Positions 18,242 through 26,760 of a DNA stretch of 64,000 bases are shown one piece after another. The position numbers and the translations under genes are program-made. The notes beneath the pieces are model-generated. The model saw only the letters and a program-made list of their open reading frames with translations. It was not told the DNA's origin and made no database searches. Every line of letters starts with the position of its first letter. Positions within the stretch are counted from its first letter, which is position 1. Location of the stretch: positions 2,108,001-2,172,000 of the forward strand of contig NZ_JAMBEP010000001.1 of the NCBI RefSeq assembly GCF_023374055.1. Reading direction: 5' to 3'. Source of the DNA: Luteimonas galliterrae (GTDB lineage: Bacteria; Pseudomonadota; Gammaproteobacteria; Xanthomonadales; Xanthomonadaceae).

Positions 18242-20740
18242 TCAAGCGCTCCGCGTCAGAATCTTGTTCGACCAAGCGCAGAGCGTCCAAAGCGCAAGCA
18301 CCCCTATAGCGGCGTGCTCGGCGCCATCGTGCAGCTTGACCAGCAACACCGCAGCCGCCAGCACCGACGCCGGCCCGGCTAATGCTACGAGTAGACCGTT
18401 GTGACCGCGATCGGCGTCGGCCATAGCCGCCGATCGCCATTGCAACAACTTCCGCCGCGTAGCTAACCGCCAGCCCGTTAGCAACGCAGCGCGCACCAGC
18501 AGCAGTGCGTAGATCGGCGCGATTCCTAGGCGTAGCAATTGCGCAAAATGTATTCTGAAGAAATAGGGCACGTAGATGCGCATCTTTCTGGCACCCGGCA
18601 ATGCCTTGTCGCGATACGCATTCAAGAGCAGCCGTTGGTAGCCGCCGAGCATCATGGCCAGGAACGCTGCGACGTACCACGTGCTCAGTAAATCGAATGC
18701 GATCATCAGCGCGAACACGGCGAATACCGCGGCATTGCTCACCCATGCATGCAACTGGTTAATGACGGTGAAGTAAGTCAGGATCGGCGGTCGCACGCTC
18801 GGCGTGAATAGTCGGCGCAGCAGTATCGCGGCGTTCTGTAGATCGCCGCGTATCCATCTGTCTTGGCGCTCGATGAAGGAGCGAAAAGATGCCGGATAGG
18901 CATCCGTTACCAGCGCCTTGTCCACGTATCCCGGACGCAACCATGCGGCCTCTATTGTGTCGTGGCTCAACACGATGCCATTGGGAATGCGGCCCGCGCA
19001 TAAGGTTTCGAAGCTCGCCGGCACATACATGCCCTTGCCGCTAAAAGGCGCTTGAGCGAACCAGTCGTACATGAAATTCCTACTTGCGCCATACTTGCCT
19101 CGCGCGCTGACGCTCGGACCGACGCTGAATCTGGGCCAGCGCCAAGTGGACAGACTTGCTTCGTCAGTCATGGTACGAGGCACGGCCAAACCATAGCCGC
19201 CGCATATCCTCCCATCCTCCACTCTAGGCCAGTTTAAGGGGTGGGCTAGGAAGCCCGCCATGCGTTGCAATGCGTTCCGGGTCAGACGTGCATCCTCATC
19301 CAGGCACAGTATGTACTTGGCCGATCGGCAGATCGAGTGTGCGCCGTCAGATGCGCCGCCGCTGAAACCATTCTCGCCATGCACTATTAGACGATTCAGT
19401 AGTTCCAACTTGCCTCGCTTCCTTTCCTTGCCCATCCAACAGCTTTCGGCCGTGACGAACTCGCGATCTCGATGCAATAGATGCACCGGAACCGGACGCC
19501 CGGCGAGCGACAACGAGAAGTCTCGAATGCTAGCTAATGCATGCACCAACAAGTCACGCTCGGTCAGCGTGTCACCCGGCCGCGTGGAGTCCGGAAAATC
19601 GGTGAGGAACACTAACGCTACGTTCGTGTCATTGGCTTGTGCCAAGTTCCAGCGCGCCGTTTCCAATGCGCGATTCCATTGCACGACGTCCACCAAGTGC
19701 ATGGGGACGGCGATCAGGACAGCGTCGCTTTCCGGAAGTCCATCGCCCACGAAATCGATGGCCAAGCTCGGGCGGGCTGATGATATGCGGCCCAGCAGCA
19801 ACTCCACGCTTGTCTTCAGGCTGTCGGCGCATATCACGCCGACCAGGCAGAGGTAAGTAATCGCAACTTCATCGGCTGTTGCGCGGACACCCAGCGCGAT
19901 AACCGCGACTGCGAAGCAGGTCAGGCAGGCCTGCAACACCTCGTAGCCGGCGATAGCAGTCCAGTCCCGCCAATTCGCGTTTACTGTGTTCGTTCGCCCG
20001 AATGCCATCCGGAGTATCTTTGCGCCGTCGGCGAATAGATAATAGCCCACATGGTCGAAGGGGCTGCGATCGGCCCGCTGTGCCAAGCGCAGCGCGCAGG
20101 CGACGACTTCGCCCTCCATCACACTCAATTGAGCCGCCAGCTTTTCGACGCAGCCGCGGTAGGCCTCCTTGCTCTCTGCATCCATGCGGGGATACACCTT
20201 GGCCGGATCTTGATCTAATGCCATTTCAAACGGCACCACTTGCTCCAGCCATGCGGTTTGCGCCACCGACGAGATGGCGATCAAATCCCTGATCGCCGCC
20301 GCGCGTATCGTTGCGACGGTATGCGACCCACCGAACGCCGCCAAGCGGTGCAGCAAGGCCGCATCCAACAACCGGCGTGCGGCGCGTAGTGGCATTTCTC
20401 CGGCGACCTGTCCACTGCGTAGAAAGTGAGACAGTCCCGCCATCTCGAAGCAACCAAACGAATTGGCCAGATATGGGCCCGCAGCGCGCCAAGCCTCCTC
20501 AATGTCGGGCGCGACTGATTGGGCGATCTTCGATTGCGCAACGAACAAAGTGCGGCGACAGTATTGCGTCACATCGGCGACGAATCTCAACTGGTCCGGC
20601 GTGCCACCCTCCTCGCACACTAAGTCTAGAGGGTCTGTTCGTGTGGCGAACGCTTGTTCGATCGCTTTGACGAATGACGCTGAGCCTTGCGATCTCATAC
20701 CCGATGCTGGCACGCCATAATCCGCCGCGAATCTACCCAC
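18242..20740 (-). CDS. Membrane glycosyltransferase related to the GT84 core of cyclic beta-1,2-glucan synthase
   Basis: An 832-residue protein matching the middle part of NdvB/Cgs. Shared blocks are ALDQDPAKVYPRMDAES (~175-190) and DHVGYYLFADG (~229-239) of the N-terminal region. The GT-A domain has WMGKERKRGKLELLNRL (~435-451), the metal-binding LDEDARL (~480-486), AHPLNWPR, IVLSHDTIEA and RQDRWIRGD (~625-633, Q/RxxRW type). About six transmembrane helices fill 655-832, with more around 260-320. Whole Cgs proteins are about 2800 residues with a GH94 phosphorylase domain; that is absent here, so cyclisation and length control are unlikely. It probably glucosylates the co-encoded protein or a lipid, which is inference. 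The start is GTG 20740; ATG 20698 is an alternative. Confidence 0.8.
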   Translation of the reverse strand: MGRFAADYGVPASGMRSQGSASFVKAIEQAFATRTDPLDLVCEEGGTPDQLRFVADVTQYCRRTLFVAQSKIAQSVAPDIEEAWRAAGPYLANSFGCFEMAGLSHFLRSGQVAGEMPLRAARRLLDAALLHRLAAFGGSHTVATIRAAAIRDLIAISSVAQTAWLEQVVPFEMALDQDPAKVYPRMDAESKEAYRGCVEKLAAQLSVMEGEVVACALRLAQRADRSPFDHVGYYLFADGAKILRMAFGRTNTVNANWRDWTAIAGYEVLQACLTCFAVAVIALGVRATADEVAITYLCLVGVICADSLKTSVELLLGRISSARPSLAIDFVGDGLPESDAVLIAVPMHLVDVVQWNRALETARWNLAQANDTNVALVFLTDFPDSTRPGDTLTERDLLVHALASIRDFSLSLAGRPVPVHLLHRDREFVTAESCWMGKERKRGKLELLNRLIVHGENGFSGGASDGAHSICRSAKYILCLDEDARLTRNALQRMAGFLAHPLNWPRVEDGRICGGYGLAVPRTMTDEASLSTWRWPRFSVGPSVSARGKYGASRNFMYDWFAQAPFSGKGMYVPASFETLCAGRIPNGIVLSHDTIEAAWLRPGYVDKALVTDAYPASFRSFIERQDRWIRGDLQNAAILLRRLFTPSVRPPILTYFTVINQLHAWVSNAAVFAVFALMIAFDLLSTWYVAAFLAMMLGGYQRLLLNAYRDKALPGARKMRIYVPYFFRIHFAQLLRLGIAPIYALLLVRAALLTGWRLATRRKLLQWRSAAMADADRGHNGLLVALAGPASVLAAAVLLVKLHDGAEHAAIGVLALWTLCAWSNKILTRSA

Positions 20741-20805
20741 CGCGCCGCTTCTTCATCGTCATCGCCCGACGGCATGGACGTTACACCCACGCCGCCTCCA
20801 AATTG

Positions 20806-21576
20806 TCAGTTGCAGTTATGGCCGGCGCCAGTCCGGTACTTTTCCAACGCCTTGATCGCATAGGTTCTGGCGTCGGCCTCCGCGTCCCTGGTACCAAGCA
20901 GCGCTGGGTTCAAGACGGTGTACTGGTGGCGCGCCTCATGCGCGCTGGTCAGAAGCGCCTCTTCGATACCGCTTAGCATGCCTAGCGCATAGTTGCTGAC
21001 CAGTTGACCGGTGGCGTTGTAGTACGACCCATAGTTCGCGTTCTGGCCACCGGATCCGTCCATGCCACCGGCGTAAACGGTGGAGGTTCCGTGGTAAGGA
21101 TTCATGCTGGTGACGTTAGTCGGCACCGTTAGTCCATTGATCCACACATAACCGGAAGGGGGCGTAATCTGGGTGGAGCTCATATGCAAATTTTTAGTGC
21201 TGAAATTGTAGTAGCCGTAGCTGTTCACCACCGCGAAGCGGTAATCCGTGCGTAGATCGTTGCCGGTGACTGCTACCGCATCCATGATGCACTTCAGCTT
21301 GTCAGGCGACGGGACAGATGCAGGCGGCAATGCTGGTTGCGGGACCTGACTACCTGGGGGGCACCAACTGCCATCCGAGCAGTAATAACAGGACCCGGAA
21401 CTGCCTGAGTTCTCGTCATATTGACCGAACCCGCTGCCACCACCGATCCAGAAACCACCGCCGTTTGATGTCAGCCGTGTCGCCGTTACCGTCACTGCCG
21501 GAAGGGTGGGCGTCACGGTCGCGGTGGATTGTCCGCCGAAAACCTCATCCATTTCTTCTTCGCTCAGTACGCGCAT
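20806..21576 (-). CDS. Double-glycine-leader exported protein with HExxH metallopeptidase motif (likely C39 exporter substrate)
   Basis: A 256-residue protein with leader MRVLSEEEMDEVFGG. Leu, Met and Val fall at positions -12, -7 and -4 before the GG cleavage site, as in C39 substrates. A strong AAGGAGA site precedes the ATG. The mature part (241 residues) begins with a TonB-box-like VTVTATR segment (~28-34), then a Gly/Ser-rich low-complexity stretch, a CYYC...WC cluster (63-72) and a Tyr/Asn/Gly-rich middle. Near the C-terminus HEARH (213-217), with Glu233 fifteen residues later in DAEADA, fits a gluzincin-type zinc site. It has no Ser-rich microcin tail. It sits directly upstream of the modifying-enzyme genes. 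Toxin, bacteriocin and surface protease are all possible. Confidence 0.75.
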   Translation of the reverse strand: MRVLSEEEMDEVFGGQSTATVTPTLPAVTVTATRLTSNGGGFWIGGGSGFGQYDENSGSSGSCYYCSDGSWCPPGSQVPQPALPPASVPSPDKLKCIMDAVAVTGNDLRTDYRFAVVNSYGYYNFSTKNLHMSSTQITPPSGYVWINGLTVPTNVTSMNPYHGTSTVYAGGMDGSGGQNANYGSYYNATGQLVSNYALGMLSGIEEALLTSAHEARHQYTVLNPALLGTRDAEADARTYAIKALEKYRTGAGHNCN

Positions 21577-21630
21577 TGCCTGCTCTCCTTGAATACGAAC
21601 GTCGAATACGAGAATCCTTTATTGATGCTC

Positions 21631-22554
21631 TCAGTTGACACACATGTCCGTTACCGATTGCACAGACACCTTCTTTCTCTCGAACTGGTTCACGAACAGG
21701 TCCGAGGCCCGTTTGTCCAACGCAATCAGATCTGCGGCGGTCAGATTGCGTGCTGCGTTGGCGGCCTGATAACCGTACTGCGATTCGCCTAAGGCATCGG
21801 GCGAGCCCTGTTGGGCTAGCCTGGCGAGCAAATAGGTGTCTTGCGCGGAAAATCCTGCAGTTGTTTGCAATCCATGCTGTTCCTCGGTGGCTTGGAACGC
21901 CGCCAGCACAATAGGCCAGCTCCCTATCTTCAAACCATCTTGGACGAAACGCCGCGCGTGAGCAGCGTAGGCCTTGACCAGCCCAGCATGATAGGGACTT
22001 TGCTCGTTGGGCTTCTGCCATGCGGCCATCACAAAACAGGCGGCCGCATTCTGGTCCCCCCGGAGCGCGGCTTGCAAGGACGCTTCATAGATTTGCGCAT
22101 TCGCCAAGTCCTGCGGCGTGGCCTCAAGCCACAGCTTGCAAGATTGTCGATGCTGGTCCAAGAAGCGCGAGGTTTCCAGCAACTTAGAACGTAGCTCAGG
22201 GTCTGCCGCCGCGAGCGCCTTAGGACTGTTCAACGGCCAACTCGGATCCGCCGATTGCTCACGATAGAATGCATCGAAATGGCGGAACTTCGCGCAATCC
22301 TTAGCGAAAGTGTAGCGACGGGCAGGGTCTTGGGCGACCGAGGCCGGAAATCCTGCGAACGCGACTGCCGTGGTCATCTGAACCGGGGCCGCCGACGCCA
22401 CGGGTGGTGCCGATTCGACGGGCTTCGCCTGAGCTTGGACGGCCGGCTGTTTTGCCGCGGCAGGGCCAACCGTGCGCGGCGTACGCCCCAGTAGCAGGAT
22501 CGCGGCACCGATGGCAATGGCAATGAGCAGGCCGTATATGCTTTTAGAGTTCAT
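21631..22554 (-). CDS. Membrane-anchored protein of unknown function, first gene of the export operon
   Basis: A 307-residue protein that I do not recognise. One N-terminal transmembrane helix (MNSKSIYGLLIAIAIGAAIL) is followed by a Pro/Ala/Gln-rich linker and an alpha-helical periplasmic domain of about 230 residues with Cys-containing helices (DCAKFRHF, QSCKLWLE, AACFVMAAW, MCVN at the end) that could form TPR/Sel1-like hairpins. The start at 22554 is chosen because a longer in-frame reading to 22656 would begin inside the -35 box of the candidate promoter. It precedes the GG-leader gene by 54 bp. As the extra gene of the operon, it could be an immunity protein, a chaperone of the cargo, or an adaptor; nothing in the sequence decides. 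Confidence 0.7.
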   Translation of the reverse strand: MNSKSIYGLLIAIAIGAAILLLGRTPRTVGPAAAKQPAVQAQAKPVESAPPVASAAPVQMTTAVAFAGFPASVAQDPARRYTFAKDCAKFRHFDAFYREQSADPSWPLNSPKALAAADPELRSKLLETSRFLDQHRQSCKLWLEATPQDLANAQIYEASLQAALRGDQNAAACFVMAAWQKPNEQSPYHAGLVKAYAAHARRFVQDGLKIGSWPIVLAAFQATEEQHGLQTTAGFSAQDTYLLARLAQQGSPDALGESQYGYQAANAARNLTAADLIALDKRASDLFVNQFERKKVSVQSVTDMCVN

Positions 22555-22627
22555 ATCCGTTATCGACCTGCCAGATTCCGTTCTCAATCTGCAAACGACC
22601 TTCTCAACGGTCGTCAGCGACATGTCG

Positions 22628-22656
22628 TGAATAATCGGATGCAGGCGCAGTGTCAA
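22628..22656 (-). promoter_or_regulatory. Candidate sigma70 promoter of the export operon
   Basis: Reading the minus strand, TTGACA is followed by exactly 17 bases and TATTCA. The -35 box matches the consensus fully and the -10 box keeps its first three bases. It would start transcription about 65-70 bases before the first gene of the operon at 22554. The rest of the 22555-22831 gap shows nothing else I can name. Confidence 0.55.
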
Positions 22657-22831
22657 GTGCCATGTCGTCGTCGACCATCCGGGATGCCGGTATCAACTAT
22701 TTTCAGCAAGTCCAACCGGATCCGTTCCGTGACCAGCACCACACTCCTCTAGGTGTTGGCGCCTCAGCCAGCCCCCTACCTTCACAGTTCCGCATGCGTC
22801 CAATCTAGCGTCAAGGCCGCCCAATGCTCGG

Positions 22832-23287
22832 CGGAATGACTGGCGCTACCGCTTCGGCGCGGGTGCGGAAAACTCGTTGCGGGGCGTGACCCTGCTCAAG
22901 GTCCGCGACAGCAGGATCGCGGAGGCGCTGGGATACGCGAAGACGCCGGCGGTGTCGGATCTGGGCCAAACGCGCCAGACCACGGTCGAGGTCATCCGTC
23001 GGTACAACGAGGCTTTCGAGCAGCACGATCCAACCCTGCTCTCGGAATTGGTCGCCGAGGACTGCGTCATCGAAAACACCACCCCCGCTCCTAACGGTTC
23101 GCGCCATGTCGGCCGCGAAGCTTGTCTGGCGCTATGGGGACGGATTGCGGCCAATCCGGACATCCGGTTCGACATCGAAGCGGTCGAAGTCGCCGACGAG
23201 AGAGCGACGATCCGGTGGCGGCTCCGCTGGGGCGAGGACGAAAGCGAATCGCTGCCCTTCAGGTCCTGGCTGCGACGCCTTTTTTGA
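22832..23287 (+). pseudogene. Degenerate tandem SnoaL-like (NTF2 fold) gene remnant
   Basis: The frame first reads like the C-terminal end of one SnoaL domain (DWRYRFGAGAENSLRGV, LLKVRDSRIAEALGYAK). After a short linker it starts a second SnoaL domain (TVEVIRRYNEAFEQHDPTLL through TIRWRLRWGEDESESL). The second copy stops at LPFRSWLRRLF just where the strand pair seen in the first copy (RGV..LLKVRD) should follow. The only starts are weak (TTG 22877), and no front half of the first domain is present. This looks like a recombined or decayed gene next to the edge of the export operon, not an intact enzyme. A short functional single-domain protein cannot be excluded. Confidence 0.5.
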
Positions 23288-23324
23288 GGATTTTTTCTCC
23301 GACTATTCCCACCCACGTACCGCA

Positions 23325-24536
23325 TCACGTCCAGCCGTTGACGAACGCCGTGATGACGACGGCATTGACGAAATCGATGAAGAAGGCCCCGACCAGCGGC
23401 GCGACCAGGAACGCCCGCGGCGCAGGACCGTAGCGTTCGGTCATCGAACCCATCACCGCCATCGCATTGGCCGTGGTGCCGAGCATGAATCCGGTGAAAC
23501 CTCCGGCCATGACCGCGGCGTCGTAGTCGCGCCCCATCAACCGCAGCAGCGGCCACAGGCAGAACAGCGCCACCAGCAACGCCTGCACGATCAGGTTCAC
23601 CAACAACGGCGCAGCGAGCCCGGCCAGTTCCCACAGGCGCAGGTCCATCAGCGCCACGGCTAGGAACAACGACAGGCAAATGCCGCCGATGACGTCCATG
23701 CGGACCAGCGGCAAGCGAAGCCAGCCGGTAGCGTCGTCGACGTTGCGGATCGCCGCGCCCACCAGCATCGCGCCGATGTAGCTGGGCAGGGTCACGCCGA
23801 GTCCGACCAGACCCACGCTCACCCAGGAACCGATGCCCATGGCTACCAGGATCAGCACGAAGCCCTTGAGGCCGGCATGGATGCGATGGCCTTCGCCATC
23901 CGCCGAACCGCCCTCTTCTTCCTGCACGATCGCCACCGTGATGCCGACCGCTTGCGTGGAGGGACGCGGCTGCAGGTCGAAGCGCTCCATCAGCATCGTC
24001 GCCAGCGGCGCGCCGAGGATCGAACCGCAGACGATGCCGGCCATCGCGGTGGCCAGCGCGATGCTTTCCGCGCCGTGCACGCCGGCCTGTTCGAACAGCG
24101 GCGCGAAGGCCAGCCCGGTCGCGGGACCGCCGGCCAGCGTCGTCGAACCGGCCAGCACGCCGAACAGCGGATGCAGTCCGAACGCTTTGGCCAACGCCAT
24201 GCCGACCAGGTTCTGCACGATCAGCGCGACCGTGGCCAGGCCCAGCAACCACACGACCTGGCGGCCACCGATCTTGAGCAGCGCCACGCTGGCGTTGAAG
24301 CCGATGCTGGTGAAGAACGCGATCATCAACGGTTCTTTCAGCGCGGTATCGAAGCGTACGGGCGTGAAATCCCAGTAACGGCACGCCAGCACCGCCAGCG
24401 CCACCAGCAAGCCGCCGATCACCGGCGCCGGGATGTTGAATCTCGCCAGCAACGGCACGTGGCGCCGGATGACGTAGCCGGCGATCAGGCACACGCCGCC
24501 GCCGGCCAGGGTCTGCACGGGATCGAGCGTCAGCAC
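23325..24536 (-). CDS. gltS: Sodium/glutamate symporter GltS
   Basis: A 403-residue GltS-family transporter, the usual length, with ten or more hydrophobic helices. The two inverted family motifs are seen as GSTTLAGGPATG (~130-141) and GFMLGTTANAMAVM in the second half. The start is GTG at 24536 with GGAG seven bases upstream (AAGGAGAAACGGC-GTG). GltS takes up L- or D-glutamate with sodium. Being downstream of dgcN-dgcA on the same strand, it most likely feeds D-glutamate into that pathway. A 100-bp gap separates it from dgcA. No clear terminator was found after its stop. Confidence 0.93.
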   Translation of the reverse strand: MLTLDPVQTLAGGGVCLIAGYVIRRHVPLLARFNIPAPVIGGLLVALAVLACRYWDFTPVRFDTALKEPLMIAFFTSIGFNASVALLKIGGRQVVWLLGLATVALIVQNLVGMALAKAFGLHPLFGVLAGSTTLAGGPATGLAFAPLFEQAGVHGAESIALATAMAGIVCGSILGAPLATMLMERFDLQPRPSTQAVGITVAIVQEEEGGSADGEGHRIHAGLKGFVLILVAMGIGSWVSVGLVGLGVTLPSYIGAMLVGAAIRNVDDATGWLRLPLVRMDVIGGICLSLFLAVALMDLRLWELAGLAAPLLVNLIVQALLVALFCLWPLLRLMGRDYDAAVMAGGFTGFMLGTTANAMAVMGSMTERYGPAPRAFLVAPLVGAFFIDFVNAVVITAFVNGWT

Positions 24537-24636
24537 GCCGTTTCTCCTTCAATGGAACGCGTTCCGGCGTACGTCGCGGCGGTACCGGCGTCGGCGCCAT
24601 GCGCATGGCGCGAGACGCCGCGCTGCGGCCGGTCGA

Positions 24637-25635
24637 TCATGCTCCCCAAAAGCCTGGCTGCGGCGGTACCAGCAGGCCATGCCGGAGGCGCACGCCATCG
24701 GCGTAGTCGTCCTTGAGCCACAGCGGACCGTCGAGGTCGACGAATTCCGCCTCGCGCGCCAGCTCCAGCGCCGGCGCAATGCCGACCGAGGAGCACACCA
24801 TGCAGCCGACCATGATCCGGAAACCCTCGGCGCGCGCCGAGCGCAACAGGCGCCAGGCCTCCGTCAGTCCACCGGTCTTGTCGAGCTTGATGTTGACCGC
24901 TTGGTAACGCCCCTGCAGGCGCGGCAGGTCGGCCGCCACGTGGCACGACTCGTCGGCGCACACCGGGACGCGCGGAACGAAATCCAGCAGCGCATCGTCC
25001 GCGTCCGCGGGCAGCGGCTGTTCCACCAGCTCCACGCCGGCGCTTTCCAGTTCCGGCTGCAGGTCGCGCAGCAGATCGATGCTCCAGCTCTCGTTCGGAT
25101 CCACGATCAGGCGCGCGTCCGGCGCGGCGCGCCGCACCTCGCGGATCCGCGCCGCAGGTTCGTGCGCGTCGAGCTTGATCTTGATCAGCACGTTGGCCGG
25201 CCCGGCGCCGGCCAGGCGCGCGGCCTCTTCGCCCATGCGCTGCGGCGTGTCGATGCCGATGGTGATCGCGCTGGTCAGCGGCAGCGGCGACGGCCGCGCC
25301 AACCCGGCCCACACCGGCACCGAGGTCAACCGCGCTTCCAGGTCCCACAACGCCGAGTCCAGCGCATTGCGCGCCGCGCCGGCCGGGAGCCGCGCCTGCA
25401 GTTCCTCGCGCCCCATGCCGGCGGCCACTTCGGCGCGCACGCTTTCCAGCTGCGCCATCACCGAATCCACCGACTCCCCGTAACGCGCGTAGGGCACCGA
25501 TTCGCCGCGTCCGGTCGCGCCGCCTTGCTCCAGTTCGATCAGCACCACCTCGGCGGCGTGCTTGACGCCGCGCGCGATGCGGAACGGTGCGACCAACGGG
25601 AAGCTGCAATGCTTGATGGTCAGTTCGCGAAGCAT
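24637..25635 (-). CDS. dgcA: N-acetyl-D-glutamate racemase DgcA (enolase superfamily, dipeptide-epimerase-like)
   Basis: A 332-residue member of the mandelate-racemase/muconate-lactonising branch of the enolase superfamily. Visible are the capping domain, the KIKLD block with the catalytic Lys (~154-158), metal ligands in IVDPNESW, ELVEQPLP and CADES, and the second Lys in NIKLDKTGG. Such sequences are called L-Ala-D/L-Glu epimerases by similarity. Pairing with a DUF1611 protein identifies it better as DgcA, which racemises N-acetyl-D-glutamate to the L form. The start at 25635 overlaps dgcN by 16 bp; the longer in-frame extension upstream is shadow sequence inside dgcN. Confidence 0.88.
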   Translation of the reverse strand: MLRELTIKHCSFPLVAPFRIARGVKHAAEVVLIELEQGGATGRGESVPYARYGESVDSVMAQLESVRAEVAAGMGREELQARLPAGAARNALDSALWDLEARLTSVPVWAGLARPSPLPLTSAITIGIDTPQRMGEEAARLAGAGPANVLIKIKLDAHEPAARIREVRRAAPDARLIVDPNESWSIDLLRDLQPELESAGVELVEQPLPADADDALLDFVPRVPVCADESCHVAADLPRLQGRYQAVNIKLDKTGGLTEAWRLLRSARAEGFRIMVGCMVCSSVGIAPALELAREAEFVDLDGPLWLKDDYADGVRLRHGLLVPPQPGFWGA

Positions 25636-26663
25636 GAGAGCAGATTGTCCACGATGGCTTCGACACCCATGGTGACGGGATCCTGGCAAGGAAGTCCAAG
25701 CAAGTTGGCGACTTCGCGGCAAGTCGCCTGCGCCTGGTCCGCCGGCAATCCCGACGTGTTGAGCGCGACGCCGACCGCCTGCACGTCGGGATTGGTCAGG
25801 CGCGCGGCTTCCAGATTGGCTTCCAGGCAACGCGCGAGCTCGGGCAGCGCGTAGCCGGGCAGCCCGCGCATATGCCGCCTGCCCGGCTCGTGGCACAGCA
25901 CCAGCGCGTCGGCCTGCGCGCCGTGCAGCAATCCCAGCGACACGCCGGCATAGGACGGATGGAACAGCGAGCCCTGCCCTTCGATGAGATCCCAGCCGCC
26001 GTCCAGGCGCGCCGGCGAAATCGTTTCGGCGGCCCCGGAAATGAAATCGGCCACTACCGCGTCGATGGGAATGCCGGCGCCGGCGATGAAGATGCCGGTT
26101 TGCCCGGTCGCGCGGAAATCCGCCTTGCGGCCGCGCTCGCGCAGGCTACGCTCTATCGCCAGCGTGGTGTACATCTTGCCGACCGAGCAATCCGTGCCGA
26201 CGGTGAGCAGCCGCCGGCCCGCGCGGCGGCGGCCGTTGCCGACCGGGATGTCGCCCATCGGCGTGCGCGCGTCGAACAACGCACGGCCGTTGCGATGCGC
26301 GGCCGCGACGATGTCCGGATTGTCGCGAAGTTTCTGGTGCAGGCCGGCGACGACGTTGAGCCCGGCGTCGAGCGCCGCGATGGCATCGGCGACGATCTGC
26401 GGGCCCATCACGCCGCCGGCATTGGCGGTGCCGATCACCATCGTGTCCGCGCCCTCGGCCTTGGCCTGCTTCCAATCCATGTCGCGAAGGCCGAGCGTGG
26501 GCACGCAATCCGGCCCCCGGTATTGGCCGACGCACCATTCCGGGCGCCAGTGCGCCAGGCCGCGCGCCGTCTTGATCGCCAGATCGTCGACGGCATTGCC
26601 CAGATACAGCAGATAAGGCGGGCGCCAGTGCGCGGTCCGTGCCGCGTCGCCAGGGTTCAACAT
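25620..26663 (-). CDS. dgcN: D-glutamate N-acetyltransferase DgcN (DUF1611)
   Basis: A 347-residue DUF1611-family protein. It has an N-terminal Rossmann-like domain (YLGNAVDDLAIKTARGLAHW) and a P-loop-like domain with GTDCSVGKMYT (~residues 150-160), GQTGIFIAGAG and GWDLIEGQGSL. In characterised marine bacteria, DgcN acetylates D-glutamate and DgcA racemises the product, giving N-acetyl-L-glutamate for central metabolism. The start at 26663 (MLNPGD) fits the family's usual N-terminus; the longer in-frame reading is not family-like. It lies 97 bp downstream of a TonB-dependent receptor and overlaps dgcA. Confidence 0.88.
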   Translation of the reverse strand: MLNPGDAARTAHWRPPYLLYLGNAVDDLAIKTARGLAHWRPEWCVGQYRGPDCVPTLGLRDMDWKQAKAEGADTMVIGTANAGGVMGPQIVADAIAALDAGLNVVAGLHQKLRDNPDIVAAAHRNGRALFDARTPMGDIPVGNGRRRAGRRLLTVGTDCSVGKMYTTLAIERSLRERGRKADFRATGQTGIFIAGAGIPIDAVVADFISGAAETISPARLDGGWDLIEGQGSLFHPSYAGVSLGLLHGAQADALVLCHEPGRRHMRGLPGYALPELARCLEANLEAARLTNPDVQAVGVALNTSGLPADQAQATCREVANLLGLPCQDPVTMGVEAIVDNLLSCFAN

Positions 26664-26760
26664 GGAATCTTTGCTCCAGACGGCGACCCTTGCCGCCGAC
26701 CAAATGAGAGGGAGAGCGCTCGCCGACGCCGTCGCTCCGCGCGACGTCGGCGAGCGCGGA

